Position numbers and translations under genes: made by a program
Assembly: GCF_030272615.1 (NCBI RefSeq)
Contig: NC_081408.1
Coordinates: 766,789,330-766,853,329, forward strand
DNA: 64,000 nucleotides
Reading direction: 5' to 3'
Source of the DNA: Cryptomeria japonica
Taxonomy: Eukaryota > Streptophyta > Pinopsida > Cupressales > Cupressaceae
Shown here: in pieces, positions 34,440-46,817 of the stretch
Layout of the letters: the number at the start of each line of letters is the position of its first letter
How positions within the stretch are numbered: the stretch's first letter is position 1
The notes under the pieces: model-generated
The model's input: the letters and a program-made list of their open reading frames with translations, nothing else
Told to the model about the DNA's origin: nothing
Database searches by the model: none

Positions 34440-36545
34440 GAAATATGTACAAAAAAAATAAAAAATCGAATCAAGTCTTAACTCTAACACTAAACCAAGT
34501 TGAACCCTAACCCTAATTGAATTGAATAATAATCTAAATTCTAACCCTTATTAAACTCAAACCCTAAGGCTAACTATAATTAAACACTCATCTAATATTA
34601 ACCCTAACCCTAATTTTTCTTGAACCATAATGTTAATTAAACTATAACTCAAACTTTATTTCAACCCTAATGATAATCCCATACTTATCCTACAATAGTA
34701 ACATTAATTGTAATATAGAATTAACCCTAACGTTAATATAACCTAATCATAACCCTAGCTCTAATGTAAATATGTTTAAACCGTTATGATAACCTAGCCC
34801 TAAAATTAATCAAAAGCATAACTAAACCCTATATTAAACTTGAACCTTAACCCTAAAGTAACCTCAACCATCAACCCAAACTTACCTTGACGCTATCCCT
34901 AATCTAAACCTAATTGAACCCCAACCCTATTTGAATATTTATGATAACATAAACCATAACTCTAATTAAACCTTAACCCTAACTTAAAATCAAACTTTAT
35001 TCTACAACCCTAACCCTCTTTGAACCCTAACACTAAATCTAACTATAATACTAATCCTAATCATAATAAAACCCTAATTAACTCTAATTCTAACCCTAAC
35101 TCAAATATTCCCCCTAATTAAACTCCAACCCTAACCATCATCTTGCATGAGCCGTAACCCCAATTTAACTATAACTCTAACCCTATAACAACTCTAACCA
35201 TAATTTAGCCTTAAACCGATCTCTATCCCTAACCCTAACCCTAACCCTAATAATATTTTAAATCTAATCCTTATCATATCCCTAACCCTAACCCTAATCA
35301 TAACCTAACCATAACCATGAACCCTAACCCTAATGGTAGTCATCTATCATAACCCTAACCGTAAACCTTGTTACACTAACCATAACCCAAAACCTAACCT
35401 TATCCCTAATGCTAAACTAACCATAATGCTAATCCTAACCCTAAATTTTAACTCTAAACCCTAACACTAACCTAAACCTTACCCCAACATTAAGCATGGT
35501 GTAAAAATACCCCTAACCATTTCCCTATTCATAATCTTGGGTCCCAACCCTATCCATAATAATAACCCTAACCCTAACCCTCAACCCAACCCTAAACCTA
35601 ATCGTGACCCTAACCATAATGTAAACCCTTTCCATAATCCTATCCCTAACCCTTAACCCTAATCTTAACATTAACCCTAACTGCGATGTAAATCCTAACA
35701 CTACCTACTATATAAACCCTAACCATAACACTAAACTTTAACCCCATCCTTAATCCTAATCCATATCCTAAACCCTAACTACAACCTTAATTCTAACCCT
35801 AAACTTGATTGTAAACCAAATCCTAAACTTAACCCTAACACTAACCATGATGTGAGTTATAACCCTATCCATAAACCTAACCCTAAACATCATCCTAACC
35901 CTAGCAATAATCTTAAGCATAACCCTAAGCTCAACCTAACCATGATGTAAATCCCAAACTCAAATAGGTGCCTCAATGCTAACTCTAACCATAATAAAAC
36001 CTTAAAAAAATTGTAATACTAACCCTAAACCTAACCCTAACCCTAATCAAGATGTAAATCCTAACCTTAACCCTAATATAACTTAACCTTAACCCTAACC
36101 CTAATTTAAATATATTTGAACCTTTATGATAACCTAACCCTAAAATTAATCCAAACCATAATTAAACCTATCTTGAACTTGAACCTTAACCCTAAAGTAA
36201 CCTCAACTTATCAACCCAAACTTACCTTGACCCTATCCCTATTATAAACCAAATTGAACCCCAACCCTATTTGAACATTTATGATAAGATAAACTATAAT
36301 TATAATTAAACCTTAACCCTAATCTTAAAACCAAACTTTATTCTACAACCCTAACTCTGTTTGAATCCTAGCACTAAATCTAACTATAATACTATCCCTA
36401 ATCGTAATTAAACCCTAATTAACTTTAATTATAATCCTAACTCACATATTCTCCATAATTAAACTCCAACCCAAACCTAATCTTAACCCTAACCGTCATG
36501 TTGCATGAACCATAACCCTAATTGAACTATAACTCTAACCCTATA
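34440..36545. repeat. Telomere-like CCCTAA array, left part
   Basis: The array is made of CCCTAA hexamers and variants (CCATAA, CACTAA, TCCTAA), with perfect runs such as (CCCTAA)4 at about 35225-35248. It also has a higher-order period: the block from 34733 matches the block from 36073 nearly throughout, giving a unit of about 1.34 kb. The array continues at 46818 after the gypsy insertion, with the junction sequence CTATA duplicated. Confidence 0.85.
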
Positions 36546-38679
36546 TGGTGCAGGAGCACCTAGTTGAGCAAAACTCTCCTTTTTGAGTATTTAATGCTTT
36601 AATGTTTGTAATGTCATGTAAATTTTATAGTGTTGTTTTAGGTTGTTGTGTGTCTTGTCTAGTGGTTTTGATCTCATTTTGGGCTCAAGAGGTCAAGTTT
36701 TGCCTTTCAGGCTTTGACTTGACAATTTTTGGCAAAAATGTATAAAATTGCAGAAAAGGTCTTCCAATGCTTTCGAAAGAATTGAAAAATGCTTGATAAG
36801 TGTTTTTAAGCATGTCTAATGTGTTTTGATGAGTTGATGAGGGTATGTTGTCAAGAATGTCTTTTGGAGCAAGAAATGTTGTCATTTTGGCTTGCAAAAG
36901 TTGTCAAAGTTGTCATTTTTGGTTTTTTCAAGTAAAATGCAGTTGTGGAAGCCTCATGTCTATACAGGGCTTGGTAACTAATTGGAAACACTATAAAAGG
37001 GCCTCCCTTTTCCTTAATAAATATTGGTGATTGTAAGAACAAAAGAATCCAAATTGAAATTATGAAATTTTGGCTTTATTCACTGTTTTTTCATTCCTTG
37101 GAGTAACAGTCCATACTGTAGCATTCTAGTCCATACTGTACCTCTTGGAAAGTGTGAATAGTATTTGTACAATTCTCTCTAAGTGATTGTTGTTCTGGTT
37201 TCCTTTGGCAAATTGGTTGTACAAAATTATTTCACTTCTGTGTGCTCACTACCCTGTCAAGGGTTTGAAGTTACAAAATGCAAAAACTTGACTAATCTAT
37301 GTCTAGGATCCCACAAAATGGGTTTAGCCAAGTTGGTACGCATGTATATAGTGTACATATGCTTCTTTTTGTGCTAAAATTATGTTTGGAAGAAGGATTT
37401 GAGTGAATACTAGACAAGTATTGTTTACTCGGCTAGTAGCATGATCAAAAACTCAAGATTTGCACCCAAAAGAAATTTGGAGTGAACAAATGTATGAGGT
37501 AGAGGTCTGGAAATAAGGCCAAGGGTGTTGAGAATTACCTTGGTTGCTTATAGAAGCTTGTTTCTACTAGACATACTCAGTTTGTAAGCAAAAAATGAGT
37601 TCACTATTTTTGTGAATTTATTGATAGTGTGTGCAGCAGGCCCTTCAAATACCTTTCAAGTTTTGAAAAATCTTCAAAACTAGTTCTACAAGGAATTTTA
37701 TGAGTGTCTTGATGTTGTTTGATGCCATGAAGTGTTTGGAGTGAAGTATTAATGTTTTAAAAGTGCAAACTTAATAGTGAACTAATAGTGGCAGGGTTAT
37801 GATAGTCATATACATGTTGTTCCAGTTGTTTGCCAAGTATTTGGTCTAATGATTGTAGGGCAGTAGTAGGGGAAGGCTTCATTTTGGTGTGGCAAAAGTT
37901 CTAAGCCAGTTTGGAGGCTTGATTAGTGGAGTTGGGAAGATTTCTCTATGTTCTTTGGTCTAAACCCTACCAAACCCTACAATTATGCCACAAATAATGG
38001 ACAGTCCTTATTTTGCACTAACAGTGGCCTAAACCATGAAAATCCACTAGCATATACCATACAAATCAAGTTTGTTGGAAGAGAGACCCATCGTATAGTA
38101 CGATAAGCAAAAAAGTGTTAATTACCCCTCCACGGGCTAGTAGCCCTTTTTGTTGCATAACACACACTTTACAAGAACCCGATTGCAAGGAGGACTTTGG
38201 GACTCATGGAAATTTCTGAGATCATCCTAAAATAGTGAAACAACTGTCATATAGGACCTTGGATAGTGTGTAATCCCTTTTTGAGGTTTTGACCCTTGGC
38301 TGGTGAGTTGTGTAAGCCAAAGGCTATGTGCCTTAAACTAAGTTGTGATCATCAAACCTTGAGAAGACCTTGATGCTCTACATAACCATGTTGGAATTTC
38401 CTAATGCACACTGAAAACAATAAGTTGAATGTCCAGTAAGCCAATGATTGAGAAATGTGTAGATGGGTGAAGTGAGGAGTTGGAGTAAGCTTGAGCATGG
38501 GTGTGAACTTTCACCAAAAAGGGAGGTTGTTGGTGAAGACTTGTAGAGAGATTTGACTATTATAATTGAACTTGATATTTGCAAACATAAGGAGCAGACA
38601 CAAACAATACTTTGTTTCCTATTGTAGCTTCTTGACCAAAATTGGCTTTTTGAGCACTTACCTAGCAATCTCCCTATCA
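36546..38679 (+). repeat. Gypsy 5' LTR
   Basis: It is matched along its length by 44666-46812. A TATA box (CTATAAAAG) is at 36991-36999. A direct repeat AGTCCATACTGTA occurs twice at about 37108-37142. Confidence 0.9.
36991..36999 (+). promoter_or_regulatory. TATA box of gypsy 5' LTR
   Basis: CTATAAAAG is followed by 'ggcctccctttt'. The same site in the 3' LTR reads CAATATAAAAG at 45111-45121. Confidence 0.5.
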
Positions 38680-38682
38680 TAG

Positions 38683-38696
38683 TGGTATCAGAGCCA
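38683..38696 (+). other. Gypsy primer-binding site
   Basis: TGGTATCAGAGCCA lies three bases after the LTR end and matches initiator Met tRNA. Confidence 0.8.
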
Positions 38697-38732
38697 ACAA
38701 AATATTCAGGAGAAAAGGATCATTAGGAAAAC

Positions 38733-39830
38733 ATGGTGACTGATGCTGAGTTAGCCAAGAAGGTTGAAGACCAAGAAGAGGAAAATAGGGCACTCAGAGA
38801 AAGATTGGATCAACTGACAATGAAACTAGCTAAAGTAGAAGTCAAAACTAAAGAGGTCCATGATAAGGTTGGAGATAAGGGTAAAATTATGGCCATAGAA
38901 GATGAGGTTCCTATACCTGACCCTGTTATTGAGCAAGAACCATTCTCAAAAGCCTTGAGAGCTATGAGTGGTAAAACCTTAGAGGGATTGGCTCTTTTTA
39001 GTGGAAAGATGGATCTAGATGCCCTTATAGAGTGGATTGAAGGGCTAGAAAACCATTTTGAATGTGATGGAATAACTAAAGCACAAAAGGTTAAGGTAGC
39101 AAAATCAAGGCTGAGAGGGGCAGCCTTAACTTGGTGGAAGTTCATCCAAGAGGAAAGGGTGAAAGAAGGTAGGCAACCAATAGCCACCTGGAGAGCAATG
39201 GTAGCCAAAATAAAAGAAACCTAACTTCCTAAAGACTATGAAATACAACTTCACAAGAAAAAACAAAATTTGAGACAAAAAGACCTAGATGTCAGTAGCT
39301 ACACTGAGGAGTTTCAAAAAAAGTGCATGAGATCCAGAGTAGTAGAGAATGAGAGCATAAAAGTGGTAGGGTACTTGAATGGGTTGAGGTGGAACATCCA
39401 GGAAGAGATGAGCTTGTTATGCCCATAAACAATACACAAGTGTTATCAACTAGCACTTAAGGTGGAAGAGAAAAGTAGGAGAAACCAAGAACAAAACAAC
39501 AGAGGAAGAGGTAGGGGAAGAGATGGTAGAGGCCATAGAGGCAGTTTTGGGGAAAGGAGCATATATCAACGATCCCATGGAGAGTCTAAACTTATAGAGC
39601 AAAGTGCGGATTCTCAAAGCAAACCCAACTATAGGGATAGGGGATCAAGCAACCAAGTAGGGGTAGATCTAATGGACTAGGGAAAGGGTCCTACTTCTCA
39701 ACCATGAAGTGCTATAACTGTCAAAAGTTGGGCCACACTGCCTATAGATGCCCAGAGAAGCCTAGTTCATCCTATGGTGGTGAAAAGAGGGTAAATTATG
39801 TTAAGGAAGATGGAGGAAATGCCAAAACTT
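38733..39830 (+). pseudogene. Gypsy gag, broken
   Basis: The frame starts 'MVTDAELAKKVEDQEEENRA' (coiled coil). The capsid-like retrotransposon gag domain follows ('WIEGLENHFECDG', 'RLRGAALTWWKFIQEERV'). A stop at 39223 breaks it where the inverted copy at 41792-41445 still reads through. The nucleocapsid zinc knuckle C-Y-N-C-x4-G-H-x4-C is at about 39710-39752. Gag would assemble virus-like particles around the RNA. Confidence 0.8.
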
Positions 39831-39928
39831 CAGAATCAAACCTAGCTTCAGAAGATGGTGAGAGTTTAATGATCAAGAGAGTGTTAATGAAGAAGCCACA
39901 TAGTACAGAGGTCTCATAGAGAAGAGCA

Positions 39929-40351
39929 TTGTTCAGGATTAAGTGTAATATCATGGGAAAGGTGTGTAAGGTGATAATAGATTCAGGATCCACAGACAAC
40001 ATCATATCAGAGGAAGCAGTAAGTAAATTGAAACTACCTAGGATACAACACAAGGAGCCATACAAGGTCACATGGTTAAATAAGGGACATGTGTTAGTAA
40101 ATGAGAAAGCCTGGGTAGATTTCCACATAGGTGGATATACGGATAAGATCCTACGTGACATCCTTCCTATGGATGCTTGCCACCTACTGTTGGGTAGACC
40201 ATGGCAGTTTGACAGAAAAGCACTACATGATGGGGAAAAAAACTCCTACTCATTTCAAAAAGATGGAGTAACCTATAAGATTCAATCCCTCATTGAAGAA
40301 GGAGAGAGAAACAACAAAGTACCTAACATCTTGTTAGTGAATGAGAAATAG
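39929..40351 (+). pseudogene. Gypsy aspartic protease
   Basis: This open stretch contains 'CKVIIDSGSTDNIISEEAV', the retropepsin active site (DSG), and 'HLLLGRPWQFDRKA', the typical C-terminal element of plant gypsy proteases. A stop separates it from RT at 40351. It would cleave the gag-pol polyprotein. Confidence 0.8.
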
Positions 40352-40381
40352 TTCATATAAACACTAGAAGAAGGTGAAGGA

Positions 40382-41153
40382 GTGGGATTTGCACTCATAG
40401 TGAAACCCAAGGACAAAAAGGTAGAAAAGAAATTTGAGATACCATATGAGGTGCAACAAATCCTTGATAACTTCAAAGAAATAATCAGTGATGGTACACC
40501 TACAGCCTTACCACCTCCTAGAGCCATTAGCCATCATATTGATTTCATACCTGGAGCCTCTTTACCCAATAAGGCAACCTATAAGATTACCCATGAACAA
40601 AATGAAGAGGTAGCCAGACAAATACAAGAACTCTTAGACCAAGGGCTGATTAGGAAAAACATTATTCCTTGTGTAGTACCTGCAGTATTGGCACCTAAGA
40701 AGTGTGGAGCATGGAGACTTTGCATAGATTCTAGAGCCATAAGCAAGATCGCCATTAGATACAGATCTCCCATACCCAGGATAGAGGATTTGATGAATTG
40801 TTTGGGGGGTGCACAATATTTCAGTAAGATTGACTTGAAGAGTGGTTACCATCAGATAAGAATCAAAGAGGGGGATGAATGGAAGACAACTTTCAAAATG
40901 AATGAGGGTCTTTATGAGTGGCTTGTCATGCCATTTGGACTCTCTAATGCTCCCAACACATTCATGAAACTCATGAATGAAGTTTTACATGATTTCATTG
41001 GCAAGTTTGTTGTTGTGTATTTAGATGATATTCTTATCTTCAGTAAAACTAAGGAAGAACATCTAAATCATTTAGCTATTGTTTTGAGAAAGTTATCTGA
41101 TGAACAGCTAACCATTAATCTAGAAAAATGTGATTTTATGAAGCAAGAATTGG
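40382..41153 (+). pseudogene. Gypsy reverse transcriptase, truncated by inverted segment
   Basis: RT palm motifs are intact: 'WRLCIDSRAISKIAIRYRSP', 'FSKIDLKSGYHQIRI', 'FKMNEGLYEWLVMPFGLSNA' and 'VVVYLDDILIFS' (YLDD active site). The frame runs to 'LEKCDFMKQEL' and then joins, at a short shared 'tttacc', to the inverted gag/LTR segment. The thumb/connection region (roughly 70 residues) is missing. Confidence 0.85.
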
Positions 41154-42674
41154 ATTTACCCTCTTTTCACCACCATAGGATGAACTAGGCTTCTTTGGGC
41201 ATCTATAGGCAGGGTGGCCCAACTTTTGATAGTTATAGCACTTCATGATTAAGAAGTAGGACCCTCTCCCTGGTCCATTAGATCTACCCCTACTTGGGTT
41301 GCTTGATCCCCTACCCCTATAGTTGGGTTTACTTTGAGAATCCCCACTTTTCTCTATAAGTTTAGACTCTCCCTAGGATCATTGATCTATGCTCCTTCCC
41401 CCAAAACTGCCTCTAAGGCATCTATTATCTCTTCCCCTACCTCTTCATCTATTGTTTTGTTCTTTCTTTCTCCTACTTTTCTCTTCCACCGTAAGTGCTA
41501 GTTGATAACACTTGTGTATTGTTTGTGGGCATAACAAGCTCATCTCTTCCTGGATGTTCCACCTCAACCCATTCAAGTACCTTTCCACTTTTATGCTCTC
41601 ATCCTCTACTACTCTGGATCTCATGCACAGTTTTTGAAGCTCCTCAGTGTAGCTATTGACATCTAGGTCTTTTTGTCTCAAATTTTGTCTTTTCTTGTGA
41701 AGTTGTATTTCATAGTCTTCAGGAAGGTAGGTTTCTTTTATTTTGGTTACCATTGCTTTCCAGGTGGCTATTGGTTGCTTACCTTCTTTCACCCTTTCCT
41801 CTTGGATGAACTTCCACCAAGTTAAGGCTGCCCCTCTCAGCCTTGATTTTGCTACCTTAACCTTTTATGCTTCAGTTATTCCACCACATTCAAAATGGTT
41901 TTCTAGACCTTCAATCCACTCTATAAGGGCATCTGGATCCATCTTTCCACTAAAAAGAGCCACTCCCTCTAAGGTTTTACCACTCATAGCTCTCAAGGCT
42001 TTCAAGAATAGTTCTGCCTCAATAATAGGGTCAGGCATGGGAACCTCATCTTCTATGGCCACCATTTTACCCTTGTCTCCAACCTTATCATGGACCTCTT
42101 CAGTTTTGACTTCTACTTTAGCTAGTTTCATTGCCAGTTGATCCAATCTTTCTCTGAGTGTCCTATTTTCCTCTTCTTGGTCTTCAACCTTCTTGGCTAA
42201 CTCAGCAGTAGTCACCATGTTTTCCTAATGATCCTTTTCTCTTGAATCTTTTGTTGGCTCTAATACCACTATGATAGGGATATTGCTAGGTAAGTGCTCA
42301 AAAAGCCAATTTTGGTCAAGAAACTACAATAGGAAATAAAGTATTGTTTGTGTCTGCTCCTTATGTTTGTAAATATCAAGTGCAATTATAATAGTCAGAT
42401 CTCTCTACAAGTCTTCACCAACAACCTCCCTTTTTGGTGAAAGTTCATGCCCATGCTCAAGCTTACTCCAACTCCTCACTTCACCCATCTACACATTTCT
42501 CAATCCCTGGCTGACTGGACATTCAACTTATTATTTTCAGTGTGCATTAGGCAATTCCAACATGGTCATGTAGAGCAACAAGGTCTTCTCAAGGTTTAAT
42601 GATCACAACTTAGTTTAAGGCTCATAGCCTTTTGCTTACTCAACTCACCAACCAAGGGTCAAAACCTCAAAAAG
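41154..42674 (-). repeat. Inverted gag/LTR segment inside gypsy pol
   Basis: This is a reverse-complement copy of roughly 38277-39796: the last ~400 bp of LTR, the primer-binding site (TTGGCTCTAATACCACTAT at 42245-42265) and gag up to the zinc knuckle. Its gag frames (42218-41865 and 41792-41445) are better preserved than the resident gag, so it was not copied from the present 5' end. It replaces the missing RT thumb region. Confidence 0.85.
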
Positions 42675-42679
42675 AGAAA

Positions 42680-44640
42680 GGTAAAATTTTAGTCTATAGA
42701 TGCAGCCAATAAGGGGTTTAAATTATTGAAAACTAAAGTAGCTACTCAACCAGTGCTCATTTTACCTAGTTTTGATAAGATTTTTACTATTGAATGTGAT
42801 GCTAGTAATATTGTTGTAGGAGCTATTTTAAGTCAGGAAAATAGACTAGTTGCATTCTTTAGTGAGAAGTTGAATGATGCTAAGAAAAAGTACTCTTCCT
42901 ATGATTTAGAACTCTATGCATTAGTACAAGCAATTAGGAAATGAAGACACTATCTTCTTCCTAAAGAGTTTGTTGTATACACAGATAATCAAGCACTAAG
43001 TTTCTTGAACTCGCAGGATAAAATAAATCATAGGCATGTTAAATGGGTAGAGTACTTGCAAGCTTACACTTTTACTCTTAAGCATAAGAAGGGTCAGTTG
43101 AATAAAGTAGCAGATGCTTTGAGTAGAAGGTTGTTAACTATTCATGAGATTCAAGTACAGAGCATTGGTATTGATAGTTTTAAAGAAATGTATCCTACTG
43201 ATTATGATTTTGCTGCAGCTCATAAAGTTTGTCAAGATTTTGAGAATAATTTCCATGGTGCATATGCTGATTTCACTTTGTAGGATGGTTTGTTATTCAG
43301 GGGTGGACAATTGTGTGTTCCAAAAGGTTCTATGAGAGAGAACCTCATTCAGGAGAAGCACAATGGGTGCTTAAGTGGACATTTCGGTCTTAATAAGACC
43401 TTAGAGTTGGTTCAAAGGTTCTATTATTGGCCTAAGTTCCCAAGAGACATCAGGAGGTATGTTGAGCAGTGTTGGGTATGCTAGAAAGAAAAAGGTGATT
43501 CCTCCAATTCTGGTTTATATTAGCCTCTTCCCATTCCACATAGGCCTTGGGATTGCATTAGTATGTATTTTGTGGTAGGATTACCTAGAACTCAAGCAAG
43601 ATTTGATAGCATCTTTGTAGTAGTTGACAGATTTAGAAAAATGGCTCATTTTATTCCTTTTAAGACAACACGTGATGCAAGTCATATTGCTTACTTATTT
43701 TTCAAAGAAGTTGTTAGAATACATGGTTTTCCTACTAGCATTATTTCAGATAGGGATGTTAATTTTCTTGGTCATTTCTGGAAAATGTTGTGGAAGAGAC
43801 TGGGTAAGTTAATCTCTCTTTTGGTTCAGCTTATCATCCACAAACTGATGGCCAAACCGAATTTGTGAGCAGGTCTCTTGGAAACATGCTTAGGTGCTTG
43901 ACAAAGGAATGTGGGTAGAGTTGGGATTGGCTCATTCATCAAGCAGAATATGCCTACAATGATAGTGTCAACCGGTCTACAAGTAAAAGCCCTTTTGAAG
44001 TTGTTTATGGTATGCATCCAAGGGGTATAATGGAGTTGAGGGATATCACTAATTTGCAGCATAAGAGTGGAACAACAGATGACATGGCACAATCCATGGA
44101 GGAGGTTCATGAGCAAGTGAGAAAAGCTCTTCAAGATACCTCCCAAAAGGTCAAGGCAAGAGTGGATGCTACAAAGAGAGATGTTTGGTTTTTCATAGGA
44201 CATTATGTGATGGTTCATTTGAACAAGGAAGGCTACAAAAGGGAGTTCCAAGCAAACTTCAGATGCAAAGAATGGTCCCTTGCAAAATCTTGGCTAAGTA
44301 TGGGTCTAATGCTTACAAAGTTGATTTGCCCACTGATGTTTCTTTGTCTCCCATTTTTAATCTTGCAGATTTGATTAATTTCAAGGGACAAACACCTGAG
44401 GAGATTTAAAGAGTTTCAAATGTTACACAATCCCTTTATGATCTATCTCTCCCTTCTCTTTCTATTCCCCAAGAAGAACAAGTTCTAGACTTCAGGATTC
44501 TCAAAAAGATAAGGAATCACACCTACATGAAGCATCTAATAAAATGGAAGGATAAGCATATCTCAGAGGCCACAAGCATACCTGAAAATGAATTTCAAAA
44601 TTTTGGAATGCTTTCTTCTTTTCTTCCTCAAGGAGTCACA
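42680..44640 (+). pseudogene. Gypsy RNase H, integrase and chromodomain-like end
   Basis: RNase H: 'VATQPVLILPSFDKIFTIEC', 'YTDNQALSFLN' and 'KVADALSRR' (42726-43135). The integrase zinc-binding HHCC region is at 43350-43484 and ends 'CWVC'. The integrase core is at 43563-43850 with '[12 protein letters not shown]'; its first catalytic Asp (expected in the 'MDFVxGLP' block) reads Tyr ('MYFVVGLP'). 44489-44640 resembles a chromodomain ('HTYMKHLIKWKD', 'ISEATSIPENEF'). Stops occur at about 42944, 43281, 43485 and 43867. Confidence 0.8.
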
Positions 44641-44665
44641 TGACTTCTTTGTTTTTGGTGGAGTA

Positions 44666-46812
44666 TGGTGTAGGAGCACCTAGTTGAGCAAAACTCTCCT
44701 TTTTGAGTATTTAATGCTTTCATGTTTGTAATATCTCATGTGAAGTTTATAATGTTGTTTTAGGTTTTTTTATGTCTTGTCTAGTGGTTTTGATCTCATT
44801 TTGGGCTCAAGAGGTAAAGTTTTGCCTTTCAGGCTTTGACTTGACAATTTTTGGCAAAAATGTGCAAAATTGCCAAAAAGGTCTTCGAATGCTTTTCAAA
44901 GAACTGAAACATGTTTGATAAGTGTTTTTAAGCATGTATAAGGTGTTTTTATGAGTTTATGAGGTTAGGTTTTCAACAATGTCTTTTGGAGCATGAAATG
45001 TTGTCATTTTGGCTTGCAAAAGTTGTCAAAGTTATCATTTTTGGGTTTTTCAAGTAAAATGTAGTTATGGAAGACTCATGTCCATATAAGGCTTGGTAAA
45101 TAATTAGAAACAATATAAAAGGGCCTCCCTTTTCCTTAAGAAAGGTTGGTGATTGTAAGAACAAGAGAATACAAATTGAAATCATGAAATTTTGGCTTTA
45201 TTCACTATTTTTTCATTACTTGGAGTAACAGTCCGTACTGTAGAATTCTAGTCCACACTGTACCTCTTGGAAAGTGTGCATAGTAGTTGTACAATTCTCT
45301 CTAAGTTATTTTTGTTCTAGTTTCCTTTGGCAAATTGGTTGTACAAAATTATTTCACTTCTGCGTGCTCACTACTCTATCAAGGGTTTGAAGTTACAAAA
45401 TACAACAACTTGACTAATCCAGGTCTGGAATCCTACAAAATGGATTTATTCAAGTTGGTACGCATGTATATAATGTACATATGCTTCTTTTTGTGCAAAA
45501 ATTGTGTTTGGAAGAAGGATTTAAGTGAATACTAGGCAAGTATTGATTACTCGGCTAGTAGCCTGATCAAAAACTCAAGATTTGCACCCAAAAGAACTTT
45601 GGAGTGAACAAATGTATGAGGTAGAGGTCTGGGCATATGGACAATGGTGTTGAGAATCACCTTGGTTGGTTAGAGAAGGTTGTTTCTACTAGACATACTC
45701 AGTTTGTAAGCAAAACAGTGAGTTCACTATTTTTGTGAATTTATTGATATTGTGTGCAGTAGGCCCTTTAAATACCTTTCAAGTTTTGAAAACTCTTCAA
45801 AATCAGTGCTATAGGGAAGTTTATGAGTGTCTTTATGTTGTTCCATGCCATGAAGTGTTTGGAGTGAAGTATTAATGTTTTAAAAGTGCAAACTTAATAG
45901 TGAACTAATAGTGACAGGGTTATGATAGTCATATACATGTTGTTCCAGTCGTTTGCCAACTGTTTGGTATAATGATTGTAGGGCAGTTGTAGGAGAAGGC
46001 TTCATTTTGGTGTGGCTGAAGTTCTAAGCTAGTTTGGAGGCTTGATTAGTGGAGTTGGGAAGATTTCTCTATGTTCTTTGTTCTAAACCCTACCAAACCT
46101 AAAATTATGCCACAAATAGTGGACAGTCATCATTTTGCACTAACAGTGGCCTAAACCATGAAAATACACTAGCATATACCTTAAAAATATCATCCAAATC
46201 AAGGTTGTTGGAGGATATACCCATCGTACAACAAGATAAGCAAAAAAGTTTTAATTACTTCTCCACGGGCTAGTAGCCCTTTTGACTGCATAACACACAC
46301 TTTATAAGAACCTGATTGCAAGGAGGACTTTGGGACTCATGGAAATTTGTGAGATCATCCTAAAAGAATGAAACAAGTGTCATATAGGATCTTGGACAGT
46401 GTGTAATCCCTTTTTGAGGTTTTGACCCTTGGTTGGTGAGTTGAGTAAGCCAAAGGCTATGAGCCTTAAAATAAGTTGTGATCATCAAACCTTAAGAATA
46501 CCCTGTTGCTCTACATGACTATGTTGGAATTTCCTAATGTACATTGAAAACAATAAGTTGAATGTCTAGTAAGCTATGGATTGAGAAATGTGTAGATGGG
46601 TGAAGTGAGGAGTTGGAGTAAGCTTGAGCATGGGTGTGAACTTTCACCAAAAAAGGAGGTTGTTGGTTAAGACTTGTAGAGAGATCTGACTATTATAACT
46701 GAACTTGATATTTGCAAACATAAGGAGCAGACACAAACAATACTTTATTTCCTATTGTAGCTTCTTGACCAAAATTGGCTTTTTGAGCACTTACCTAGCA
46801 ATCTCCCTATCA
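44666..46812 (+). repeat. Gypsy 3' LTR
   Basis: The homologue of 36546-38679, with numerous substitutions and small indels. Confidence 0.9.
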
Positions 46813-46817
46813 CTATA

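Larger units (their letters stand above)
36546..46812 (+). mobile_element. Ty3-gypsy (chromovirus-like) LTR retrotransposon, decayed
   Basis: The 5' LTR is 36546-38679 and the 3' LTR is 44666-46812, about 2.14 kb each. They start TGGTG(C/T)AGGAGC and end TCCCTATCA. The target duplication CTATA is at 36541-36545 and 46813-46817. The primer-binding site TGGTATCAGAGCC is at 38683. Domain order gag-PR-RT-RH-INT is that of gypsy elements, and a chromodomain-like end is visible. The LTRs differ at many positions, so it is older than the copia element. A 1.5 kb inverted gag/LTR segment lies inside pol. Confidence 0.93.

Noticed and set aside
39796-40161. Minus-strand frames opposite gypsy gag and protease (also 38810-39208 and 41743-42141)
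   Set aside because: They are antisense shadows of the gag/protease coding strand; the sense frames carry the domain motifs.
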